The notes beneath the pieces are model-generated. The model had not been told where the DNA came from. It made no database searches and saw only the letters and a program-made list of their open reading frames with translations. Source: Acidovorax temperans (GTDB lineage Bacteria; Pseudomonadota; Gammaproteobacteria; Burkholderiales; Burkholderiaceae_C). Taken from it: 64,000 nt of DNA. Position numbers and translations under genes: made by a program. The stretch lies in NCBI RefSeq assembly GCF_006716905.1, contig NZ_VFPV01000001.1, forward strand, positions 363,501 to 427,500. Direction: 5' to 3'. This document shows positions 19,561 through 27,318 of the stretch, piece after piece (position 1 is the first letter of the stretch; every line of letters starts with the position of its first letter).

Positions 19561-19944
19561 ATGATGTGCATCCTTAAGCGGAAGGATTTTGCTCGGTGGC
19601 AGACGGGCGAGAAGCTGCCCGATGCCGCCTTGTGCAAGGCGGTCACGGAGATGGAAAGCGGTCTGATCGACGCGGACTTGGGCGGCTCCCTCTACAAGAA
19701 GCGGGTGGCCCGCCCCGGTGGCGGCAAGAGCGGCGGCTATCGCACGTTGCTGTCGGCCAGGATTGGCGACCGCTATGTGTTCCTGCATGGGTTCCCCAAG
19801 AGCGACAAGGCGAACATCACGCAGGACGAGAAGAAGGCGCTGCAATTCGCAGGCAAGGTGTTTCTGGAACTGTCTGCCGAGGCCTTGTCGAAGGCGTTGC
19901 AGTCGGGTGTTTTAGTGGAGGTGCATTGTGAGCAAGATCATTGA
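19561..19944 (+). CDS. RelE/HigB-type toxin
   Basis: This 127-residue protein resembles the HigB-2/RelE-like family of mRNA-cleaving toxins. It contains KKRVARPGGGKSGGYRTLLSA (in two parts, GGGKSGGYRTLL being the family's best-kept stretch) and FLHGFPKSDKANI. The ATG at 19561 follows GGAGG by 5 bp. The antitoxin gene overlaps its end by 17 bp. A palindromic operator lies upstream. Toxin-first order is typical of HigBA. The pair probably stabilises the ICE. Confidence 0.85.
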   Translation: MMCILKRKDFARWQTGEKLPDAALCKAVTEMESGLIDADLGGSLYKKRVARPGGGKSGGYRTLLSARIGDRYVFLHGFPKSDKANITQDEKKALQFAGKVFLELSAEALSKALQSGVLVEVHCEQDH

Positions 19945-20230
19945 ATCGTTGCGCGGCGACCTGGCGGCGCTCCACGAAGCGGGAGCGATCGGCAAGGTGA
20001 CGATGCGCGAGTTCGACGCGATCTGCCCGCCGCCGGTGCGGGAGTTTGGCGCGGCGGATATCAAGCGCCTGCGCGAAACCTTGAAGTTCAGTCAGCCGGT
20101 GTTCGCACTCCACCTGCATACGTCGGCCTCGACCGTGCGCAAGTGGGAGCAAGGTGAAACTCACCCCACCGGCCCGGCGCTCAAGCTGCTCAACGTCATC
20201 GCTGACAAGGGCTTGCAAGCCATCATCTGA
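19928..20230 (+). CDS. Xre-family antitoxin
   Basis: This 100-residue HigA-like antitoxin starts at GTG 19928 behind GGAGGTG. Its C-terminal half is a Cro/C1 helix-turn-helix (IKRLRETLKFSQPVFALHLHTS followed by STVRKWEQGETHP, given here in two pieces). The N-terminal part probably wraps the toxin. It is expected to neutralise the upstream toxin and repress the shared promoter through the palindrome at 19530-19544. Confidence 0.87.
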   Translation: MSKIIESLRGDLAALHEAGAIGKVTMREFDAICPPPVREFGAADIKRLRETLKFSQPVFALHLHTSASTVRKWEQGETHPTGPALKLLNVIADKGLQAII

Positions 20231-20262
20231 TACCTATTCGTATCTACTGACCGCGGCTGCCA

Positions 20263-20472
20263 TCAGTGTTTCGAAAAGGGATACCGATTCTTAATGTTGG
20301 CATTGAAGTACGTCCCTTTGGAGTCCGCGTTCATAAGCCCAGCATGCTCGCCCTCAGGAACCCCTGAGTATTCGTACACAGATCCATTATTGAACTCTAT
20401 TTCTAGTATCTGGCTGTCGGCATCATAGCCAATGGAGCTGATGTTGCTTGAAGTGACTGGGGCGCGTTCCAT
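20263..20472 (-). CDS. KTSC-domain protein
   Basis: This 69-residue protein matches the KTSC domain: SSNISSIGYDADSQILEIEF, then FNNGSVYEYSGVPEG, and the C-terminal KGTYFNANIKNRYPF. KTSC domains often occur as small stand-alone proteins or fused to lysyl-tRNA synthetase-like proteins, and their role is not settled. It has a good GGAG site and follows herA by 24 bp on the same strand, so it is the last gene of the defence-like operon. Confidence 0.85.
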   Translation of the reverse strand: MERAPVTSSNISSIGYDADSQILEIEFNNGSVYEYSGVPEGEHAGLMNADSKGTYFNANIKNRYPFSKH

Positions 20473-20496
20473 AGTGTCGTCTCCTTCGGTTGAAAA

Positions 20497-22401
20497 TTAG
20501 GTTTCTGAATCCACTGCCTGTTCTGTACCAGCATTGGGATCTTGCTTGCGCCAAGCCTCGACTAGAGGCTTGTAATTTTCATCTTTAACAGGTTCGGTCC
20601 ATCCGCCAGACCTTATACGCTTGCCGCCTTCCCCCTTGGGCACAACGACCATAGGATCGTCACTTTCCGGGCGCCGACCCTCAGGTGGACGGTCAATGAT
20701 TGCCCTTATTGGCATATTGACGGCTTCGCCCACGATCAATGCCTCACCAGTTCGGAGAACTGGAAGCATTGAAAAGAGCCCTTTGAGATTGTCCGATGCG
20801 CAGGATGTGACTTGGGATCGATCAGAATCGTTGGTTAAACGCAAGGCGACAACCGTACCGCATTGAGAAAGAATTGTGGTATCCACTTCGGATGGCCGTT
20901 GGCTAACTAACATCAAGCCAACGCCGTATTTCCGCCCCTCTTTCGCTATGCGTCGCGCTGCAATTGCAGCTCTATTCTTTGACTGAGGACCAAGGTATAC
21001 ATGAGCCTCTTCAAGAACGACGAGAAGAGGCCGCTCTCTACCACCTTCTTGCTTATTTCTACCCCAAAAGATTGCGTCATACAAAATTCGCAACACGGCC
21101 CCTACCAAGTCATCCACAACAGCGGTAGGAATACCTGATAAATCGAAAACAGAGATTGGCTTATCTGCGCCTATCCACGCCTCAAGCAACGCGTCAAGAT
21201 CAGCGGCCGTTGTTCCGTCTTTGTCGGGTGCCCACTGGCCGGGACGAAACAGAAACTGCATGCGAGGATCTCGAAGTTTGCTTTCCAAACTATCAAGGTG
21301 GCCACGCGGTAAGTCACCGTAGATTCCCGCATACACCTTGTCAGGATCATTCTTTTCGTCTTTGAGCGGACGAAACCTCGGACGAACAAGTTGGTCGCCA
21401 TCGCCAACTGCTTTGACTGGGGGCGCGCCTTCCTCGATATATGTGCGCGTAGCCTCAGTCTGGTTTTGGTTCTTACTTACGCTGTGGGTCGCGCAATGTA
21501 GCGAATACAAATCATGCCAGAGTTGGTAAACAGAGAACGGCAGCGGGGTGTCAATCGTGACCGTGAGATCTGGCAGGCCATGTGCAACACCTGCTGCCTT
21601 TGACGAGCGCTTGCTTGATAGCAGTTTCTCTTGCAGCAAGGTCAGAGGCGTCCCTGAGGCTGCCCCCATCGTTATGGAAATGAATTCCTCGGCCGTTAGC
21701 GCCCAAAATGGGACATGCAGCTCGCGCTCACCTATGGTCGTATCGGCTCCGACTCTAAATACCTTGGCTTGATCGCCAAAAGCCTTTGCGTACTCCCCGT
21801 GGAGGTCAAACAGTACGACGCGTGCAGACTTGAAGCGTGCTTGGTCAGAAACTGCTCCCAATAGATTTGCAACGGCATTCGACTTTCCGGAGCCGGTGCT
21901 CCCAACAACAGCCGAGTGACGAGTAACAAGGCGATTCATGTCCAGGTACGCACGGATTGATTCGGCACTCGCAACGCGTCCTATGGCGACGTATCCATCA
22001 TCATCCCCCGGCGCGTACACAGTTTTCAAATCCGACTCAGTGACTACGTGAACCGAGTCGCCGATAGAGGGATACTGCGCTATGCCTCGTTCAAACTTTG
22101 TTCCCCTTCTCCCTTGGCCAACAAGTTCAACTCTGAGCCACCGATTGCCGAGCTGAGGAGCAAGCTCGGGCGGCCCAGGTGCAGCTCCGGCACCGACCTG
22201 AGATATCACTCCATACAGATCGACATATCCTGATGGAATACGAACAAACCCTCCAACTTGTCCAACACGGTATGCTTCCCCGTTAACAAAAAGAAGGCCG
22301 CCAGGCGTGCTCTCTGAGAGCTTCACGCTCACACTCGAACCGTTGACATCTTCAACGGTTCCAAGCCGTGATGGGTCTGGGTTACCCGGCTGGTTGTGCA
22401 T
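20497..22401 (-). CDS. HerA-type hexameric ATPase (SIR2 partner)
   Basis: This 634-residue FtsK/HerA-superfamily translocase has an N-terminal HAS-barrel-like beta domain (about 10-150). Walker A is GSTGSGKS at 167-174. Walker B is LLVVLEEAHVYLGP with two Glu residues. The RIAKEGRKYGVGLMLVSQRP segment (Arg finger/sensor) is typical of HerA. The ATG at 22401 is favoured; an ATG at 22443 would lengthen the overlap with the SIR2 gene. It likely forms a ring that assembles with SIR2, as in described SIR2-HerA (Nezha-type) anti-phage systems. DNA translocation or nucleotide hydrolysis is inferred. Confidence 0.9.
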   Translation of the reverse strand: MHNQPGNPDPSRLGTVEDVNGSSVSVKLSESTPGGLLFVNGEAYRVGQVGGFVRIPSGYVDLYGVISQVGAGAAPGPPELAPQLGNRWLRVELVGQGRRGTKFERGIAQYPSIGDSVHVVTESDLKTVYAPGDDDGYVAIGRVASAESIRAYLDMNRLVTRHSAVVGSTGSGKSNAVANLLGAVSDQARFKSARVVLFDLHGEYAKAFGDQAKVFRVGADTTIGERELHVPFWALTAEEFISITMGAASGTPLTLLQEKLLSSKRSSKAAGVAHGLPDLTVTIDTPLPFSVYQLWHDLYSLHCATHSVSKNQNQTEATRTYIEEGAPPVKAVGDGDQLVRPRFRPLKDEKNDPDKVYAGIYGDLPRGHLDSLESKLRDPRMQFLFRPGQWAPDKDGTTAADLDALLEAWIGADKPISVFDLSGIPTAVVDDLVGAVLRILYDAIFWGRNKQEGGRERPLLVVLEEAHVYLGPQSKNRAAIAARRIAKEGRKYGVGLMLVSQRPSEVDTTILSQCGTVVALRLTNDSDRSQVTSCASDNLKGLFSMLPVLRTGEALIVGEAVNMPIRAIIDRPPEGRRPESDDPMVVVPKGEGGKRIRSGGWTEPVKDENYKPLVEAWRKQDPNAGTEQAVDSET

Positions 22402-23710
22402 CGTGAGTGCCCCCGCCGCAAAGCTGTTCAAGAAAAAGGCCAAAGTAGTGGAAATCGCCTAAACGGCTGCGTGGTTGCTGCTCTTTGGAACCATCCTCAA
22501 CCTCGGTCTCTTCTTCAGTGAGCCAAGGGGTGTGCTCATTGCCACCAATGGTTCCAGGTCGATATCGGCCTACTCGTGTTCCTACGACCGCTCCATCCCA
22601 AGCAAGAACGGTGAGATTGCTTTGCTTTACTGCATAGTCCACAGCTCTAGAGTGCTGTCCAAGCCCTGAATACATCAGCGCGAAGCACTGGGCATTGCGA
22701 TTCCCTCTCAACCCATCAAGCAAGACTTCATTCAAGTGATCGTCAAGAAAAGAATATCCACACACCACTAACCTAGGGGCATCTTTCCCATGGAAGAAGG
22801 CTCTTAGTCGATCAAGCATCGCAAGGTATGGCATGCGACGGCTTTGGTCATATTTGAGATGAGATGGAAAGATCATGACCTTACCCGCCTCTGCCTCACG
22901 GGTCACACGAACGACGCGGGTTACCTTCGCCCCATTTACGATCTCTTCGCTCTTCTCCCAATTGATTGATCCGTGGAGCTTCCACAACCTCGTCCATCTG
23001 GAGGGGATAACGTCGTGCTCGATCGAGGCCAAATCAAACCAGGGCTTGTGCGAACCAACAAATCCGTCGAAGTGTGGGAGCGGGTGCTGCTCAAATGCCT
23101 GCTCGAAGAGAACATCGTAGTTGGGAGTAAATATTTCAGCAGGTGAGCTTCGGTATACCCCGCCGATCCAAGACGCAAAACGGTTGTACGCGTTGCGATA
23201 CACGGGCAATGGCTTCCGTATTTCCGTTGCGATTAACGCGCAAACTTTCTCGTCAAGGTCGCTCAAGTCCTTTTTCGTCATCCCCAAAATTTCCGCACTT
23301 CCTCGGCGATTCGCCAAAGTACGCAATTCCGTCAGCACGTCTTCTACGGTAGGGTCTTTGCCATCTGCTGGTTTGCATTCTTCACACAATGCGTCCCAGT
23401 GTTTCTTGAACTTCGACGTAGCTCCAGATGCTTCATCTGCCGACAACAGCCCACCAGCAATACGCTTCGTCAATTCCACAACCGCTGGAATCAGCACGAT
23501 GCTACTTTTTCCTTCGGCATCGTAGACACCTAGAGGGCAGCCAGCCCCAAGGAAACAACCTATGCGCTGCTTGTCGTCTTGAAGTACCAGCCGAAGATTT
23601 CGTGCCTGCTGCGCTGCGTCGTGTATGGCGGGTAAAGGCGTTGTTTTTGCAGGCACAACATCAGCAGGTGATGGGACTGGCGCATCACTCGTATTTGAAT
23701 TTTGAGTCAC
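22382..23710 (-). CDS. SIR2-domain protein, probable NAD-depleting defence effector
   Basis: This 442-residue protein shows bacterial SIR2 marks: GCFLGAGC (residues 51-58, NAD loop), FTPNYDVLFEQA (Asn197, Asp199), KLHGSINW (His246, catalytic) and CGYSFLDDHLNEVL (318-330). Such proteins hydrolyse NAD+ on phage infection and cause growth arrest. It starts at GTG 23710, five bases after the DUF2130 stop, and its end overlaps herA by 20 bp, which implies a tight operon. The N-terminal 40 residues are Pro/Ala-rich and probably disordered. Confidence 0.9.
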   Translation of the reverse strand: MTQNSNTSDAPVPSPADVVPAKTTPLPAIHDAAQQARNLRLVLQDDKQRIGCFLGAGCPLGVYDAEGKSSIVLIPAVVELTKRIAGGLLSADEASGATSKFKKHWDALCEECKPADGKDPTVEDVLTELRTLANRRGSAEILGMTKKDLSDLDEKVCALIATEIRKPLPVYRNAYNRFASWIGGVYRSSPAEIFTPNYDVLFEQAFEQHPLPHFDGFVGSHKPWFDLASIEHDVIPSRWTRLWKLHGSINWEKSEEIVNGAKVTRVVRVTREAEAGKVMIFPSHLKYDQSRRMPYLAMLDRLRAFFHGKDAPRLVVCGYSFLDDHLNEVLLDGLRGNRNAQCFALMYSGLGQHSRAVDYAVKQSNLTVLAWDGAVVGTRVGRYRPGTIGGNEHTPWLTEEETEVEDGSKEQQPRSRLGDFHYFGLFLEQLCGGGTHDAQPAG

Positions 23711-23715
23711 GGCTT

Positions 23716-25008
23716 TCAGCTTCCTTGTTCTTCATCATTTGGGCCGGGCAGAGCCACCAGGCTCAGGCCTTCGATTTCCTGCAGTGACTTACCTGCTATG
23801 CCTTGCAGATCCCCATACATACCAACAGTGGCGCCCATCACACGTTCGATCTGCTCCTCACGCTTCGCCCATTGCTTCATGATGGCCTTTCGTTCTTTAT
23901 CTAGGTCTTGCTGCATCGAGGAGAATGCTTCAACGATCGCTTCCACGCGATGACGGAATCGCGGTCCCGTTAGGTACTGATAAACCATTTCGGTCTTGGT
24001 TTGCTGACCCTCGCTGACCTGCCTAGTCATGCTCACCTGAAGCAGAGTGTGGCGGAGTATCGTTGCTACTGGCAGAACCGCCCGTGGGCTGGTTACCCAA
24101 ACACCATCAATAACATCAAAAGTTTCTATGCCTTTTGGCAATACCTGACTCACGAGAACCGACACCTCCGCTTTGGCAGTTCGCTGATCATCGCGCAACT
24201 TGGAGAGCCAGCCGTCGCTCCAATTCTTGGTTCGCTTTGACTCCCAGAGTATTTCGCCGCTTGGTTGTCCAGTTTGGCTGATCACACGTTGCAGCACGTC
24301 ACCACCGAACTCTCCCTTTGCAACAGGCTCGATAGAGTCAAATGGGAATTTCGCGCGCAGCAGGTTTTCAAGATCCATTTCCTGGACTTCGCCCTGCAGT
24401 TGCTGAGAGCCTTGCTCTGCCTTTTGCTTCAATTCCTCGATCTTCTGTTGCATCGACGCGATGGTTTGATCTTTCTCCATTACCTTGAGCTTCAAACCAT
24501 CTTCGGCCTCTCGCCGTGCCATAGCGCGCACTTCGGTCAAGCCCTCTTGAACACGTTTCTCAACAGTCAATTCCAGTTCGCGTTTGGCATCGTCGAGTTC
24601 GCGCTGCTTCTTGATCAAGTCAGCCTGCGCCTTTTGGGCTTCGGCCAACTTCTCATCGCGTGACTTCAACACCTCCTGAAGCTCAACTAGCTCACGTGCT
24701 TTCGCGTCCAACTCTGCCGCACTCGCGAGCTTCGCTTTCTTGGCTTCATCAGCTATGACTCGTGCGCGCTCGGTCTTTAGTTGTGCTGCAACCTGATCTG
24801 CAACTTGGTCATCAAGAGCGCGTTTTTCCTCGGCAACCTGTTTTTCCTTTTCCCGCAGGCTTTGTTCGCGCTTGGCGAAATCTAAGTCTTTTTGTGCGAT
24901 TTGTTGTTCGTACTGCTGACGTGTCGCAGCAATAAGCGGAGCTGCAAGGGATTCTGTTAACCGAATTTCGGTCTTGCAGTTTGGGCAAATGATCGTTGGC
25001 TCTGTCAT
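23716..25008 (-). CDS. DUF2130 protein: long coiled coil plus predicted nuclease fold
   Basis: This 430-residue protein opens with a CPNC half zinc-ribbon (residues 9-12). A long charged coiled coil (about 28-215) follows, then a C-terminal domain in which GEILWESKRTKNW supplies an E-x-K motif, with GGDVLQRV upstream. That pattern is compatible with a PD-(D/E)xK nuclease fold (inference). DUF2130 proteins have been likened to RmuC. It is translated ahead of SIR2 with a 5-bp gap, and lies 28 bp after the DinJ-like gene. Its tight linkage suggests a sensor or nuclease subunit in the same system. Confidence 0.8.
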   Translation of the reverse strand: MTEPTIICPNCKTEIRLTESLAAPLIAATRQQYEQQIAQKDLDFAKREQSLREKEKQVAEEKRALDDQVADQVAAQLKTERARVIADEAKKAKLASAAELDAKARELVELQEVLKSRDEKLAEAQKAQADLIKKQRELDDAKRELELTVEKRVQEGLTEVRAMARREAEDGLKLKVMEKDQTIASMQQKIEELKQKAEQGSQQLQGEVQEMDLENLLRAKFPFDSIEPVAKGEFGGDVLQRVISQTGQPSGEILWESKRTKNWSDGWLSKLRDDQRTAKAEVSVLVSQVLPKGIETFDVIDGVWVTSPRAVLPVATILRHTLLQVSMTRQVSEGQQTKTEMVYQYLTGPRFRHRVEAIVEAFSSMQQDLDKERKAIMKQWAKREEQIERVMGATVGMYGDLQGIAGKSLQEIEGLSLVALPGPNDEEQGS

Positions 25009-25036
25009 CGCGAGTCCTGATAGATATTTCGCATAC

Positions 25037-25228
25037 TCATGGAGACTTGCGCTTCAGCGGAGAAGCGACACGATTCAGATCGAAAGGCAAAGCCTTATCG
25101 GTCGCGATGCGTGTTAGCAGCATGCGAATCGCATCCGAAATCGACAACCCCATTCCGGATAAGACATTGCTGGCTTCCTCCTTGATCTCTTTGTCAATCC
25201 GGGCGCGAACGACATCACTGCTTGCCAT
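25037..25228 (-). CDS. RelB/DinJ-family ribbon-helix-helix protein, no RelE partner
   Basis: This 63-residue protein matches DinJ antitoxins: VVRARIDKEIKEEASNVLSG, GLSISDAIRMLLTRI, and ALPFDL. DinJ normally precedes a YafQ/RelE toxin, but here the next gene, 28 bp on, is DUF2130. Either the toxin was lost or this RHH protein now serves as regulator of the defence-like operon. It is the first gene of that operon. Confidence 0.85.
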   Translation of the reverse strand: MASSDVVRARIDKEIKEEASNVLSGMGLSISDAIRMLLTRIATDKALPFDLNRVASPLKRKSP

Positions 25229-25492
25229 GAAACAGACTCTAAAAAAGTGTAGCCACATCGTAGCCCATTTGTGCCATCGTGTAACCAATCCGCGGGGGCG
25301 TCCCGGCGTACCGCCGTCGGGTTCGCGGGCTTGCGCCCCGCGCCTCGTCCCGAGTCGCGGCCATCCGGCGTTGACCCCTGACGCCTTCGGCCCTCGCGGG
25401 CCTGCGCGCTCCGCTTGCCAACGGCGGGGCTGCGAGGGTGTGGCTGTGGGGCGGTCTTGCTGTTCCCTTCGCCGTCGAATGCTTCCCGCATG
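25229..25492. other. GC-rich non-coding backbone
   Basis: The 264-bp leader between the DinJ-like gene and 25493 switches sharply to very high GC at about 25290. It contains a copy of the short motif GGCCTGCGCGCTCCGCTTGC (25399-25418) that recurs at 26052, 25734 and 30219. No gene is supported. Confidence 0.5.
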
Positions 25493-25648
25493 AAGCCCCA
25501 ACAGGCTTACCGGACGGGGCGCCTGGCGCACCTGAAACGCGAGGTGTTCGCCCAGGTGTTCAACGCGCCGATTGCGGCCAATCAACCGTGCGTCTTCGTC
25601 GAACCCGGCGTGATCGAGCAGTTGCAGACGATGACGGCGGCGAACTGA
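25493..25648 (+). CDS. Possible 51-residue protein of unknown function
   Basis: A short frame begins MKPQQAYRTGRLAHLKREVF and ends QLQTMTAAN. Its composition is protein-like (balanced charges, hydrophobic VFNAPIAANQPCVFVEPGVI), in contrast with the low-complexity GC-rich frames around it. No ribosome-binding site is clear and no family is recognised. It may be a real small ICE backbone gene. Confidence 0.4.
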   Translation, partial: KPQQAYRTGRLAHLKREVFAQVFNAPIAANQPCVFVEPGVIEQLQTMTAAN

Positions 25649-25725
25649 TCGCGCCTGGTTTCATCCGGTGCGCTGCCCTGCGGGGCGGCGCACCTTTTTT
25701 CTGCTGTGTCCTGGTGCCGGGACTT

Positions 25726-25809
25726 CGCGCCTGCGGCGCTGCGCGCTGCGCTTGCACTCCAAGGGAAGTGCCTTCGGCACATCCCCGCCGCGCTTCGCTT
25801 GGCGCCCCT
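25726..25809. repeat. Backbone direct repeat, copy A
   Basis: An 84-bp GC-rich segment matches 30209-30291 closely, from CGCGCCTGCGGCGCTGCGCG at the left to TTGGCGCCCCT at the right. Both copies are intergenic and in the same orientation. Confidence 0.75.
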
Positions 25810-26158
25810 GCAAGACCGCCGCCCCGGCTGCGCCGGCGCGGCAACACCGAAACCGTGGCAGTTCATCGCTCGGTACGGAAGATCCACGCTGCATCTTCGC
25901 TTTTGCATGGGCGTCCCCGGCCAAGAAACATGGCCGGTCGCGCTGTCATGCGCGTGGCGCATCGAGCCGCCTGCGGCGTCTCGCCCCTGACGGGCTTCCA
26001 TCGTTCCCTCGCTCCGCTCGGCTGACGCCTCCGGCCCGGCTTCCAGCTTCGGGCCTGCGCGCTTCGCTTGCCGTGCGGTCTGCACATCGAGGCGGCCGTT
26101 GCCATGTCCAGCCGTCTTCCCTGACTCCATCACCTTGTCCGCGACTGTAGCCCGCGGC

Positions 26159-26245
26159 CGGGGGCCGTCAAGGCGCGCAGGGCCGTGTCCTCGGCTGCGC
26201 CTGCGGGCCGCACCAACCCTGCGCTTGTCTCCTTGACGGCCCCCG
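26159..26245. other. 15-bp perfect inverted repeat with 57-bp spacer
   Basis: CGGGGGCCGTCAAGG at 26159-26173 is repeated inverted at 26231-26245. It lies 170 bp upstream of the DUF932-ParB genes. Possible roles are a partition or transfer site, or a long hairpin. Confidence 0.6.
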
Positions 26246-26416
26246 TCCGCGCGCTCCTGACCGTCGCGGGCGATGAACTCAGGAAAGACGGTGGCAACAG
26301 GGCCAACCGGGTTCCTCGTGCCGACCGCACCGAACAGCCGAAAGGCTGGGCTCCGAATCTAGGAATCCGGTGTGCGGTGAACAGCAAACCCTTTTTTCTT
26401 TGTCAGGAGAAATGCC

Positions 26417-27241
26417 ATGCAACTCGCATCCCGCTTCGCTTCCCGTTCCCCGGTGCTGCGTTCGGAACGTCCCTTGTCCGATGACCAAATCCGGGCCGTG
26501 GCCCCGTCCATCTTCGCGGAGGCCCCGCACGAAAGCCGCTCGGAACGCTACAGCTACATCCCCACCGCCACCGTGCTGCAGGAACTGCGCGGGGAAGGCT
26601 TCGAGCCTTTCATGGTGACGCAAACCCGCGTGCGCCATGACGACCGCCGCGACTACACCAAGCACATGATCCGGCTGCGCCACGCCAGCCAGATCAACGG
26701 CCGCGAGGCCAACGAAATCATCCTGCTGAACTCCCATGACGGCACCAGCAGCTATCAGATGCTGGCCGGAATGTTCCGCTTCGTTTGCAGCAATGGCCTT
26801 GTCTGCGGCGACACCGTGGCCGACGTGCGCGTGCCGCACAAGGGCGACGTAGCCGGGCACGTCATCGAAGGCGCTTACGAAGTCCTGCACGGCTTCGATC
26901 GGGCGCAGGAATCCCGCGATGCTATGCGCGCCATCACGCTGGACGCCGGGGAATCGGAAGTGTTCGCCCGTGCTGCGCTGGCGTTGAAGTACGACGAGGA
27001 CAGGCCCGCGCCCATCACGGAATCGCAAATCCTGATGCCGCGCCGCCATGACGACGACCGCCGCGACCTGTGGAGCGTGTTCAACCGCACGCAGGAGAAC
27101 TTGACCAAAGGCGGCCTGTCCGCCCGCGCCGCGAATGGCCGCCGCCAGACCACCCGACCCGTGCAGGGCATCGACCAGAACGTGCGCCTGAACCGCGCCC
27201 TGTGGCTGCTGGCCGATGGCCTGCGCCAGTTGAAAGCCTGA
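26417..27241 (+). CDS. DUF932 family protein
   Basis: This 274-residue phage/plasmid-type protein shows DUF932 marks: FMVTQTRVR, the IRLRHASQ segment, LNSHDGTSSYQMLAGMFRFV, and CSNGLVCGD. Such proteins are common in ICE and plasmid backbones beside ParB, without a firm role. AGGAG precedes the ATG. It is 77 bp upstream of the parB-like gene in the same direction and probably shares its transcript. Confidence 0.9.
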   Translation: MQLASRFASRSPVLRSERPLSDDQIRAVAPSIFAEAPHESRSERYSYIPTATVLQELRGEGFEPFMVTQTRVRHDDRRDYTKHMIRLRHASQINGREANEIILLNSHDGTSSYQMLAGMFRFVCSNGLVCGDTVADVRVPHKGDVAGHVIEGAYEVLHGFDRAQESRDAMRAITLDAGESEVFARAALALKYDEDRPAPITESQILMPRRHDDDRRDLWSVFNRTQENLTKGGLSARAANGRRQTTRPVQGIDQNVRLNRALWLLADGLRQLKA

Positions 27242-27318
27242 ATCCCACGCGGCAGGGGCAGGCAGCAGCCCTTGCCGTTTCTCTCGCTGCTGCATCCCAA
27301 CCGCAAGGAGTCATCACC

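Larger units (their letters stand above)
25649..26416. other. Long GC-rich non-coding region upstream of DUF932 gene
   Basis: These 768 bp hold no credible gene. They contain repeat copy A (25726-25809, matching 30209-30291) and a short related motif at 26052-26072. A 15-bp perfect inverted repeat is also present (26159-26173 and 26231-26245). Candidate roles are a transfer or partition site, or an untranslated leader. Confidence 0.55.

Noticed and set aside
24001..24240. Plus-strand frame resembling a transposase-type opening inside DUF2130.
   Set aside because: It is antisense to the conserved DUF2130 C-terminal domain and has no supporting start signal.
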